Program-made: the position numbers and the translations under genes
Shown: piece after piece, positions 11,867-57,034 of the stretch
Numbering within the stretch: the stretch's first letter is position 1
Layout: each line of letters starts with the position of its first letter
From: Myoxocephalus aenaeus
Taxonomy: Eukaryota > Chordata > Actinopteri > Perciformes > Cottidae
Length of the DNA: 64,000 nt
Reading direction: 5' to 3'
NCBI GenBank assembly: GCA_038501785.1
Contig: JBAMJR010000031.1
Span: 13,531,001-13,595,000, forward strand
The notes under the pieces: generated by a model
The model's database searches: none
Told to the model about the DNA's origin: nothing
The model's input: the letters and a program-made list of their open reading frames with translations, nothing else

Positions 11867-12184
11867 CATGCATGCTGATGCTACTGAGCAGGTGTCAGGT
11901 CACAGTGAGAGGGTGGCGTGTGAGCCGTGGGGTTGCGCACAATCATGCAGAGAGAGACACAAGAAAGGACGTGTGTGTGGGCAGAGGCAGAGGAGTTAAT
12001 GTAAGGCAAGAGGCAGAGGAGTTGTGATGCTGATAAATGCAAATTAAAAAAAAAAGCTCAATAGCTGTCAGATAAGATCTGGGCACCACAGGGTGCGAAA
12101 GGAGATTTTTTATTATTATTATTTTGCGTCACTAAGTGTTTTGTAACAGAGATATGCCTTTTCTTTTTTTTTATGGAATAGTTT

Positions 12185-12520
12185 GACAGGATATGATGAG
12201 AAAATCGATACCGCCATCGCTTGTAAGGTGAATATGACGTTAAAGCCAGAAGCCCTGGCTTAGCTTAGCATACAGACTGGAAACGGAGGAGAAAAGTTAG
12301 CTTGGCTCTATCCAAATATCCAAATATAACTACATCTTCTTACCAGCACCTCTAAAGCTCACTAATTTTAATCATTTTTGTTTTTTTATGGACTTTTGTT
12401 TTTGCACGGCCAAAACAAACGAGATATAACATGTTAATATTTAGTACGCTGGTCTTGAGATATTGTTGCATTTTCCTCTTTTTCTAGTTTTATTATGCTA
12501 AGCTAAGGCTGCAGTCAGAC
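12185..12520. repeat. Interspersed fish repeat (GCTTAGCATA family)
   Basis: CTGGCTTAGCTTAGCATACA, TAGCTTGGCTCTATCCAAA and ACCAGCACCTCTAAAGCTCA are recognisable pieces of a high-copy percomorph repeat. It ends near TTATGCTAAGCTAAGGCTG. Confidence 0.55.
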
Positions 12521-13702
12521 CGATACCTAAAACAACGCGACCCCCACCAACGCAACACCTACCTTTTTTCCATCTGAAGGCCTGCTAACTCTCAGCAAAA
12601 AAAAAAAAAACTTTATCTACTGATTCAATCATTGAATAATCATTACAATAATTAAAAATTCCAAAACAATGTCCCTCCACAATGAATATATGATTTGACA
12701 CATTACATTGTCCTTCGTTATAGTCGACACATCAATACTAAGATATATTAAAATCTGAGAGCCCTGAAGAAGTTTAAAGTTATTATATGTGTCATTACTT
12801 AGGAGTTCATTTAAATATGTATCGACTCCGGTTCAGACTTCTTCCTCAATGGCTGCCCTGCACATTCCTACGCAGCTGCTGTGGGTTGGGCGAGCACCAG
12901 CCGGGACACGTGACAACATTATGATGTTAGGGAGAGGATGGACAGGCCACTACGAAGAGAGCTGGCACAGAGGCTGATGCATTTTGATGAACTGCCAGTG
13001 AAGAGCTAGATACTATGTTAGTTCAGGCTGACAGAATCGCTGTTTTCATAATTCAGGGCGACCTGTCAACACGGCAAATTTTGCGTGCAGAAAATCAGTT
13101 TTTCAGTTGTTCTTTTCGCATGCCTGTACATCTTTCAATTATCTCTCCCCCTTTGAACTTTCCCTGGAAACTACAGCCTTTGATTGTTAAAAAAAAGAAA
13201 AGTACAGCCCAAATACGTTCGACCAGCCCCTGATTCTTTTCTGAAACGTAAAGTCGGCTTAACTCGCGCTTCAGAAATGTCTGAGTTTGTCATCAATGCC
13301 ACACTTTTCCTCGCCAATATAAAACCTCGATGAAAGCCGCTTCACTGGAACAATAACACAGAGTATATTATATTTCTTGAGTATATTCTCGTCTTGGTCA
13401 TGCATTCACAATGAGGCAGGTCATTACACTGGGTGCACACATTATGAATCGAAATGATCAATTTATAATTTTTGGAAGTATCATCAACAAGAGAACAGAA
13501 CATTTCCAACTTGCTACAGCCAACATCGCGGAGCCGAACAGAAACAATAAAGTGGTATAAAAAAAATGAAAGAATGAAAAATAAAAGAAAGAAACACTTT
13601 TCTTTTTTTTTTTACAGTACAAAAATTGGCACAGTATTTTTTAACCAGCTTTGCCGTGTGCTCCGGACTGGTCGTTGTCAGAAAGCGCCCCGATTCACAG
13701 AC

Positions 13703-47322
<33,620 letters not shown>

Positions 47323-47326
47323 GGTG

Positions 47327-47377
<51 letters not shown>

Positions 47378-47418
47378 TTGTGTGTGTGATAATATGTGTG
47401 TGTCCCCAGGGATGTTTG
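47323..47418 (-). other. nos1: nos1 5' untranslated part of first coding exon
   Basis: Acceptor TTGCTTTTCAG/CAAACATCC would start the exon at 47418. The leader includes a (CA)n run at 47329-47376 that ends a few bases before ATG. A second possible acceptor, CACACACAG/GCACCATG, lies at the end of the CA run and would leave only 5 nt of leader in this exon. Confidence 0.5.
47329..47376. repeat. (TG)n microsatellite beside the nos1 start codon
   Basis: Twenty-four TG units; (CA)n on the nos1 strand, ending 7 nt before the ATG. Confidence 0.97.
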
Positions 47419-48647
47419 CTGAAAAGCAAAAGAAGGAAGAGGGGAAATAGAAGTTCTATTAGTTTTAGAGGAAATTACCAACAAGTAACAGAATGTTGAT
47501 TTAACATAAGTCAAAGAGGGTGCATGAGTCATTCAAGCAGAGTGGAATATTACACAGATCATTAAGTGCCGTTGAGCTACGGATGCAAAATATCACTTTG
47601 GACATTCAAAAACATATATTTTCCAACTGATCAGACCTGGGGGAAAAAAACTACTGAAAAAGTATAGCGAAAACGTTAATGGACCATGATATTGATTCAA
47701 TAGTATCGCCTTTTTATACTTTTAAGTGTATTTTGCTGGTTTGAGTGCTGGAATTTTAACATAAGAGTATTTTTACATGGTGGCATTGCTACTTTAATTT
47801 CTTCCACCTCTGGTATTCGCCATGCCCAAGAGAACCAGACTTAACAGACGCTACAAGAAAATGTTGTACTTTCTTTGATGCATCAAAAGCATGTTAGTTA
47901 TTCTACGAAGTGGCAGCATCTGGCATGTGGGTGGCGTCGCCTACGAATGTACAGTAGGTTATGTAAAAAAACAAAAAAAACAGTAGTGCAGTTCCACCAG
48001 GCTTTTGAGAAATTTAATGTTATGGCAATACAAATGAAGGACGAAAGAATGAATTTATGAATGAAACAGTTACAGTAGTAGAAAGAGGGGAGAGAGGATC
48101 AGACTGCTTTGGCACAAGGCAGTGTCCATATGGCTTCACTTTAAAAAAGCATTCAATGTCCAACTTTGACATCGACATCATCTTAATTAACTGGGAAGTT
48201 TGGTATTGATTTATAATAGCACTTTATCAAAAGACATTAATGACGTGAGGGGGATTTTTCCATCATCCGTGTTCAAAAACTGGGAGCTTTCAATAGTGGG
48301 GGTTTCTTCTAAAGATGTGTCTTTTACCGTCTCTCTGGGCATGGGGTGTATGGTACCGTTACACACCAAATCACCTATATAACCAAATGCCTTGTATGTG
48401 CAACGTACTTGGCAATACACAGTTTTTGATAAGCCACTTGGTATGTTACTGTTTCATATCTCTTAGTATGTTAGAGCTCAGTGCAACACTGCCGCGTGCT
48501 GCGCAGTCCGTACACGAGGCCATGCGGAGGCACGCGGCGATTCAGCACCAAGGTCAGCGCTCCTTCACTGTGTCGCTTCTCTGCTCCATCTGCAACAGTT
48601 CGTCTACTTTTATTCCGTTTGGTTTGTTTTCTTTTACCAGCAGAAGA

Positions 48648-48682
<35 letters not shown>

Positions 48683-51430
48683 CATGTGTGACGCCGCTGC
48701 AATATAAAAACCAACTTCCACAGAGCCCAACCGATTTATAGACTTTGTAATATCAGTAAATAAATAATAAAATAAAAACATAATAAATTGAAGGGGTGAG
48801 GGTTTTTGGTCCGTGTCGATAGGTTCATACATACTGACTGAACTGTCCTGGGGCACAGGAATAACTTCAGTGCGCGGCACTTTAATCCTCACTCTTTGTA
48901 GCGGCACCCTACGAAGATCGGAAATTGCCAATAACAGATGTGACTATTGATGGGAATGCGCTCTGAATATGAATGTTAAAATCTCCTCTCTCTTTTTTTT
49001 TGCTACGGTATTTGACCTGGGTAAGATTGTCTTCTATGATGATGTCATAATGAAAAGGACGTTAGTAAAAGCAGGCCAATATGAATGATCGGTTATATAA
49101 ATGTGTACATTAACACATCTCATATATGGTCGTTCAGAAACCACCTGTCAGCGATTTATTAGTTGGTTTGTTTCAGCTGTTAATGATTTCCCTTTTATTG
49201 TAAAGTTTGACCTAGTTGTCCGTGTAAAAGAGCTTGCGATGTGCTTTTCTTAGTTTCTTTTCAAGTGGAGGCAACAATATACCAACAACATGCCATGAAC
49301 GTCTGACATGTCTCGTAAAATGTGTGATTGATAATCCTCTAGTGACGTGCAGGGCATTTCCCAAGAATGCAGATGCGTTTATGAGGGCAACATGTGGTTG
49401 TTGTTGATGCGTTCAAGGTGTGCACTGCACTAACAGGTTTATCCGGCAATACATCGACAAGACAGGTGGGGCTCGATTTACCCAACCGCCCTAAATCAAA
49501 AGCACGCTACATGTTGTCATGAAGAGAAGTCCACGCACACAGCTACAAATGTGCGTGTCGGTAGAAAAAAACATTAACCAATGCACAAAATGCAAAGAAA
49601 ACCGATTGACAGTATTTCGATCTCGTGAATACACAACTGTGGAACACATCGGAACTTCACAAACACGCAAGGGGACTCACTGCACTGCTCTCCGCAATGC
49701 AATCGACCAAAGTGCACAAGATGTTCCCGTCGAGATGGGTTTCATTGTTATTTCCCAGAGCAACAAGTTCTGCCGACTTGTGGCAACAAATACTAATTCC
49801 ATCACCAATAACAATAAGGCTGAAAACGTATGTTGTGTGACCACGAGATAAAACACATCCCGTCTCTGAGCCACAGGTTTGCACCCTAGTTCAGGAACAC
49901 TCCATCCCTTCATTTCTAGTAGAAAACTGGGTGATATTATGGGTCTGAACGTCTAAGACCTCTTTTTCTATTCTTTTTTTTTAACCAGCTAAAATGCAAT
50001 TACAACATCAAAAACTTAATTTCAACGCATTTCATGTTTTACGTAAAAATAAAAAAGCATACATATGGAAATATATAGGCTGCGTTGACAACTAAGCATT
50101 TCAATACACCCATGTTAAAGAAGTGTGCTTACTGCAGTACTGCGCATGTGCAGGACTTCTTCGAATTTGAAGGTATCACCCTTTGCACCAGAACTTGTTG
50201 AGCGAGATGCACAAGCTAACGGGATGATCCTACATTGTAACTACTTGTACCACTGCGTTTCAAAATAAGCATCCAGAAAATTACCACCTTTTTGTTCCAT
50301 TAGCGATGCGGGCTAGGCTGCTTGCTTTTAGCCTTAGCGTGTTAGCTTGTAGGGTCTTGGTGGTGCTGGACCAACAGTAAACAAAGCCCAAACATATTGC
50401 CAGACTATTGTTACCACACTTTCTTGTGTGTAATGTTGGCTTGCTTATGTGACTATAGCTTCCTGGGCTGTTGCTGTAGCCTAACATTACATTATTTAAA
50501 TTTTTTAGGCCATTTCACATCGGAAAAGGAAACAACAGAGAGCAAGTCAGATGGTTTGGATGAAGGGAGAATGAATTACAACAAAGGGATGTACAAACAA
50601 GATGGTCAACACATTGTTGACAGTGTAAAGAGGCTGCAATATGTTCACGTCAAATTGCAGTTTAGCTCAAATTCTGATATTTATTATTGTTTATTAACAG
50701 GTGTCCTCCACATGGCAGACCATCTGAAAAACATTTGAAGAATTCAGAAAGGGAGATTTTGTTATTGTTTGCACTGTCAACAATCGTGCAGTGTTTCTAT
50801 TCCGTTGTAATTGCAAATAAAGAACATTGTTTGTGCTAAACATAAATTGTTGCTTAATTAATACAAATGAATGATAGGCAGCATGTGTCACATGGTCTAA
50901 TTTGTCCTTTAGGTGGAAACTGTGGACGTGTTCGTCTGTAAATTACTACTAATTTTACAGTGAGCGTTTATTAAGTTTGAAAACACGTTTACAATTGAAA
51001 GTTTTTTCCACCGATTATTTGAAGAGGTTGATTACAGTTCACATTTAGACCATCTTTTCACTGGGATTTGCCATAACGGGATTCAACAGGAGCAATTTTG
51101 ATGTGCTATTATTAGCACAATGTAGACAGAGGATGGACAATGCCACTATTGCGAGTACGATGTGATATGATATGAATGTGACATTCAACGTCTTATAAAT
51201 AGTCGGTAAAAAAAAAAAAAAAACTTTAACTTTTTGAACAATTTTGAGCGTCTTTTCACCGGTGATCAAGCTCGTTTTTAAAACGTCTTCTTAAAAAAAG
51301 GGGGGACAAAATGGTCATTAGGGGAGCTCCTCTACATCCTCATCCACCAGAGGAATGCGCAGCATCATTTCCCACTGAAACAAAAGGGAGCAGAGTGGAT
51401 AAAACCAAAACCAAAAAAAGAACAACTCAC
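47419..51430. other. Probable nos1 5' intron
   Basis: No coding exon recognised. Contains a pure G30 run at 48650-48679 and a short block (48445-48490) repeated at 54451-54493. Confidence 0.45.
48650..48679 (+). repeat. Homopolymer G30
   Basis: Thirty consecutive G on the plus strand (C30 in the nos1 transcript direction). Strong G-quadruplex potential, and a likely assembly or sequencing problem spot. Confidence 0.95.
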
Positions 51431-51612
51431 CCCCCGAGAACAAGGTTTGCTGTCACAACGACCTGCTGCAACGAACTTGGGATAAAACTCCTTGCGCTCC
51501 TGCGTGTCTTTCCTCAGCAGCGGCTGCACGAGTCTGTCATCCAAAAAAACATGTAACTGTTTTCCAAGTCGCAGCGACGCGCTCTGCCTCTCTGGAGACG
51601 AGGCACGCTTGT
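51431..51612 (-). other. nos1: Candidate nos1 first (non-coding) exon
   Basis: Starts about 25-30 nt after the TATA-like box (start approximate) and ends at donor CGGGG/GTGAGT. It is GC-rich compared with its flanks and carries a 12-codon upstream frame. The matching acceptor would be at 47418. Vertebrate NOS1 genes use several alternative first exons, so others may be unseen. Confidence 0.4.
51514..51552 (-). promoter_or_regulatory. Upstream short open frame in candidate nos1 leader
   Basis: ATG at 51552 opens 12 codons (MFFWMTDSCSRC) and a TGA stop, entirely inside the candidate first exon. If the exon is real, the frame could reduce initiation at the nos1 ATG, as upstream frames commonly do. 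No direct evidence of translation. Confidence 0.3.
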
Positions 51613-51636
51613 GCCTTTTCTCGCGCACCGGGGCGC

Positions 51637-51649
51637 CTTATATTTATGC
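51637..51649 (-). promoter_or_regulatory. Candidate TATA box of a nos1 upstream promoter
   Basis: The minus strand reads GCATAAATATAAGG, followed by GC-rich GCGCCCCGGTGCGCGAG, in an otherwise AT-rich region. It lies between a 120-bp (CT)n tract and a transcript-like segment with a consensus donor. Assignment to nos1 is inference: strand, distance of 4.2 kb, and no other gene nearby. Confidence 0.45.
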
Positions 51650-51653
51650 AGAG

Positions 51654-51657
<4 letters not shown>

Positions 51658-51749
<92 letters not shown>

Positions 51750-51778
51750 AGGGAGAGAGAGAGAGAGAGAGAGAGAGA
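51658..51778. repeat. Long (GA)n tract upstream of the candidate nos1 promoter
   Basis: About 60 GA units with a GGGGAGGG interruption near 51747. It starts about 10 bp upstream of the TATA-like box; purine-pyrimidine mirror tracts of this type can form H-DNA. Confidence 0.97.
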
Positions 51779-51789
51779 TGCGCGGGCAT

Positions 51790-52440
51790 TTAAATGACAC
51801 TGTGGGTGGGTTTTAGTTGTGTCGGACATCGTCATCACTCAGCATGCAACAGCCGACTCTCCTCTCCTCACATTCCCGCTCCTCCCGCTGCGGGCCTCGT
51901 GAGCGGGGCAAGGGAGGGCAAGGTGTGTCACTTCCACCACGCGGAGACTTTTGATCGCGAGCTCTTGAACTTCCATGCACCCCAGTGAGCCTGTGTCCCG
52001 TTGGGGAAGACGTTTAAAAGGCGACCTCCGCGGTTAAAAATGTAAAGTTTTTTTTTCACCGACTATATTTGGAGACTTTGATTGAACGTTCACATTTAGA
52101 TGATATTTCCTGGGGATATGCAATAGGGATATTTGGGTAGCACTTTATAATAAGTACACACTATTTAGCATTAGTAAAGCATGAATACACACTGAATTCA
52201 TAATTTAAAAAGCATTATTCCAACATGAATACTGTATCCCCTGTGAAATAGTTTTTCAGCCAAGTACAAACCAGCACAAAATAGTTTTGGTTGAAAAAAA
52301 TATGTAATACATAGCGCTGTGCCATTAGTGTCTGATTTAATATAGATTATATAAAATTCAGTTTATGAATTTACACTTTTATTTTGTTGAATATTTATGA
52401 AATTACATTTTTTAAAGGATTTTGGAATAGATGCTCATTT

Positions 52441-52504
<64 letters not shown>

Positions 52505-55382
52505 AAATCTCCATGTACCCCCATTTGAGAACCACTGCCCTACATTGTGTTACGTTCAAGTCCTTACCAAAGTAGTCAGCGTGAAGCCTCACGTTTATTC
52601 CGTCAGCTCCACAAATCCGGTGCCTAGTCTCTGTACTTTTAAAGTTGTAGAAGCAGTCTGGCCCAAGGTGTGGCTCATTCTTCTTTCTTTCTTTTTTTTA
52701 CGGTGTGGCTCATTAGCTGACAATAAACATCCTGAAAGAAATCAAACAGGACACAGACCCCTAAGGGAAGGAAGGGGTCACAACACATGACAACATAAAA
52801 CAATATATGTACAAATGTGGGTAATCATTTGACTTTACGTATGTTTTATAGCCTCTTTCCTCACAAGGTGAGAGGTCATTTCAAATAATCTATTTACTTG
52901 TTTTAGTCCAAACATGCTCAAATAGTTGATGAATAAATCAGTGTAATATAATCTCTGCTTCCATTCCTCTGATTTCATGTTCCATCTTCAATCCTTAATG
53001 TTCCTGAGTAAATGTAAAATGCCCGGCTTCCCATGGGCGTAGTCTGCAGAAACGCAGACTTACAGAAAGGGTTCCCATGGGGTTTAAAATGTCTGCGAGA
53101 AAGCCCTCAAACTCTTTGACAGCAGGGCAGCCCTAAACCCTTACAGACTTTTGGGAACGCGCCTCAAAATCTGTGTGTTTGTGTGTGTGTGTGGAGATTG
53201 GGATTGGCCCTCTGAGTCCAAGTACCTGCACTGCTCACACGATGATGTCATGGGAGCTTCTAGTCGGCAGCATACAGTATAGTTCCACATTTATGACATT
53301 TTATATGACACATTAAATGTGTTAATATCACGTCTTCGTGTAGACCACATTTCACCGACCGGTGTAATATGACTTTGGAGAAATACATTCAAAGTAGTAT
53401 CTCTTTCGACCTACAAGTGAACAAACCATCAAACATGTTCAAACATATCGTTTTTTTGTGACACGTTGATGTTGTAACGTCATTTTAGCCGTCGATCATA
53501 AACGTTGTAATCCTGTAACTGTAATTGACGGAAAAGGCTGAAGAGCATGATATTTGACTGAAAGGGCAACTGAGGGGTTAAAAAAAAAACTCTTGGTTTG
53601 TGTCACACCAAACATCTCTTCTCACCTTACACCTGCAAGTAAAACAAACATGCAATGGCATTCATGAGAAGAATTCAGTCAAAAATTCCTGTTCGCAGCA
53701 GGCAGTAAAAAGAGCGCCATAGACCGTAAACCAACAATGCAGAGAAGCTGAAAACAAATGTAATCAGCTGCCAGCCTTTTTACTGATTGTATTCATTATA
53801 TTTAGCCTTCATCTACACAAGAGCATCACATTGAGATTAACGTCCTTCTTTAAAAGACCAAGTGCGGAACAATAGCCGAAAAAGAAGACTTTTACCTTTA
53901 CAGAGTCGTAGAATTGTGCCCTCAGGTGATCCCTTTTTAAATAATTATGCGTGGATCCTCAAATAGAAGGAGGGAAGTTAATAGGTCTTTAACTGAACTA
54001 TATTCTACATTAGAAACAAGGCACGTAAAAAAAGCAGCTCCAGCATACTTTTGAGACGTGGAATGGCAAAAAAAAAGGAAGGAAAAAAGGATGAATAAAA
54101 AAAATAAACTGAGCTTAATGGTAGGGGAAGAGGAGAGAGGACCATACCAGTAAGGAGTATAAGGCTTCGTAAGGCCAGCAAGGCTTCGCTTAGAAAACAC
54201 ACTTTGCTCTGAAAATCTCTGAAATCCAATCTTCAAAAAAAATTGGAGAACAACATTTGTGTATTTGAGGTTTAGAACAGAGATGTAGTATCAAAAGACA
54301 GTCATGTTTTTTTTTCACCGTATCTGTTTTACAAGAACTGGGATCGTGAAATAGTGTTTCTTTTTTGTCGGATTTGTCTTTTCATGTCTCAACAGTCTAA
54401 ACATTGCTCCCCTGGGTGTCACAATGGCCCTTGTCAAACTCAAACCACAGGTTACTGTGTCATATCTCTTATGTTAGAGCTCAGTGCAACACTTGATACA
54501 CCTGATCTGATCATTCTCGGTTTTGCGCTGACTTTTCAAGTATACAGAATAAAAACAGTTGAAAGACGAGCTTCTCCTGCAGTGAGCCATCCATTCCTCT
54601 TTCACTGTCAGGCAGAACACCAGATCACGGACACACCATTCACTCATTATTCCTTTTGTAAGTTTTTACTTTCTTCATTTGCAAATTGGATGTTTGTGTC
54701 GTCTCACTTGTTGCCTGCTGGAAGGTAAACCCTGCTGAGACTATTTTTGAAAAGCTGTTATTTTATAAGCAACTCTATCAGTAGCAACAGTTAGTTGTTA
54801 TTGCGAAGAGCCACTTAAAAAAGCTCAAAAGAACAAATAACATCATTGAATTGAGACAAAACCTTCAAGTGTACTTTTACTATCATGGCTGCAATATTCA
54901 AAATCTTCATTTTACACCTTTTTTTCCTCATCATGACAGCATTATATCATGACCTATATAGAATGATATTTAATGACAACTGGTTAGAAATATCCTGGCG
55001 CAGATCTGTGCAAGGTGTGTCTGCAACTACCACAGCTGTATTGTGTGATTGAATGAATGTAACCCTCAATTAAGGCTTCGTAATAACACACTTGCAGACA
55101 ATCAACTCAAAGTCATTGATAAGACACGTCGCACAATGTTGCCAAACACTAAACTAAACTCACCAAGCTGTCTCCCACATATCAACGGTGTGTAAGCGGT
55201 TAGTTCCATTAGCTGCCAAACCCACCGTACAACACAATAAAAGTGAGCAAACTGTTTTCTCCGCACTGTGTTTGGACACATCGGCAATGCACTCGGAGGT
55301 CAGTCAGGGGCCAGAGTTTGCTGCCAAAGATTGTGAGATTGGCCGTGGACAGACATAGAGGTGCACAGTCACTCACGTATGT

Positions 55383-55414
<32 letters not shown>

Positions 55415-56857
55415 ACACACACACACACACGAGCGATGGCATGTTTTTCCTGGCAGAGATAATACTGTGACTCAATAGCAAAGTTCAGATATATGTTCTG
55501 GGGCCAGCTCATGAAGTAATAAGTGAAGTCTTAATATCAATCCTAAAACAAATGGGCCACCAGTGTAACGTTATTAAACTTGGAGTATTGCATTTTCTTT
55601 TCTTGATTTGTCTTTGGAGTCTGACATTGGAGTCTATTAATTGATTTCTGATATGTATATACCTGTTAAAATACAATTACAGCAGTCTAAAGCTATACCA
55701 AGCCAGTGCTGCAGCCTCTCAATCAATAAAAAGTTGGTGTTTCCTAAGTCTTGCAGTTTACCAGCATCGACCATTTATTTTTCACTCCAATAAACATGTT
55801 TGAATCTGCTTGAAATTGTTCCTAAATGTTTTATTTTTTCTCAACTCTTTGAGGAGTTGGAGGGTTACAATAAAAGGTCATTTTGAAACAGGTCTGTTAA
55901 TTGCTGCGTTCTGATGGATCCAGGCTGGATTTTTTTAATGAGTGGTTGAACACAGACACTGTTCAAATATTCTAGGACGCAGCCAGAGGATAAAGAACTG
56001 GTAATTATTAAGAGCAACCAAGACACAGTCACATCCATTACTTCACAGAGAAATTCAGGAGGCATTTTATCTATCTATTATGAGCTCATATGAAAAGAAT
56101 TGCATAAAACTTACACTCCTATCTTGTTTATTATAATAAATTATCAACTCTTTCATTTGCTGATAATGTACCTGAAACCCTTTCTTCCTCCACCCAGGTT
56201 CCAGCCTTCTACATCCTCTTTATGAGTGTGAATTGTCATTCCTCCAGGATGCCAATCCTAAACAGCTCAAGTCTAATTGACATCTCACTTTGAAGTAACA
56301 ATAAGTCCAAAACCTCTTTTTTTATTTCTGTAATTTGTTACACACTGCCAGCATATGATAAAATAGTTTTGACACTTAAAGATTAAATAAAAAGTACCAA
56401 TCTCTGTTTGATTAGTAATTACCTTTCACTAGGATCCACAGACAATTTTAGAATATTTAACAGATGAACGTGATCCTCAAACTGTGCAACACAACTCTCA
56501 CCCCACTCAATTTTCATTTTAGGCATCAAGCGGCTCTTTTCCCTAATGGTTCTAAATAGTACGGTTTCCTTCAAAATATAGCGCAAATTGAAGAAAATTG
56601 GGGAAAAAGTATTATTGTGTGTTGCATTGTTCAGTTGTTTGAAGAAGATGTTGTCATAGCAATTTAAAACAGATATTAGAGCGGGTATCATGACCTCTTT
56701 GGTTTTTCTCGACTGGTATCGGATCGCTACTTGGTATCGGCCGCCACGCAAATTCATCTATTGGAATTGATATTGGGAAAGAAAAAAGGAATGAATTGAC
56801 AATCTCTTAAAACCTTTTGAAAAGCAACCTATTTTTAGGCCACTGCTCGAAAATTGC
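51790..56857. other. Intergenic region upstream of nos1
   Basis: No gene recognised on either strand. Contains (AT)n at 52443-52501 and (CA)n at about 55383-55430. Open frames here are short and repeat-driven. Undetected distal nos1 first exons cannot be excluded. Confidence 0.5.
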
Positions 56858-57034
56858 ATACCCAAACTAAAAAGGGTGTATCTCTGCAACCACTAAGGCT
56901 ATTTGAATAATTTTGGTGTTATAATAAAAGGATACCATGTGAGATTTCAGATGTGTAAACATCAGTCTATATGTTACTGGTTAAGAGTAAATGAAGATGA
57001 CACAGAGCAAAAATTAAAAGGTTTCAGGTCCACC
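56858..57034 (+). repeat. Dispersed repeat, copy B
   Basis: Inverted relative to copy A (37113-37295). The adjacent 57136-57169 block resembles 21509-21542, so the full element may be longer and extend right. Confidence 0.9.

Larger units (their letters stand above)
9982..13702. other. nos1 3' untranslated/intergenic region up to the LRRC74-like start
   Basis: Contains no coding feature I can support. It should hold the nos1 3' untranslated region and the LRRC74-like promoter. Minus-strand AATAAA motifs occur at about 12108-12113 and 10497-10502; either could be the nos1 polyadenylation signal. It also holds a T26 run (about 10648-10673), a CA/CG-rich tract (11806-11866) and a fish repeat (12185-12520). 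Confidence 0.5.

Noticed and set aside
51514..51838. Ser-Leu and Glu-Arg repeat proteins over the GA tract
   Set aside because: Low-complexity translations of a dinucleotide repeat. The same applies to frames at 3409-3696, 4524-4751, 5955-6459, 22687-23022 and 37376-37692.
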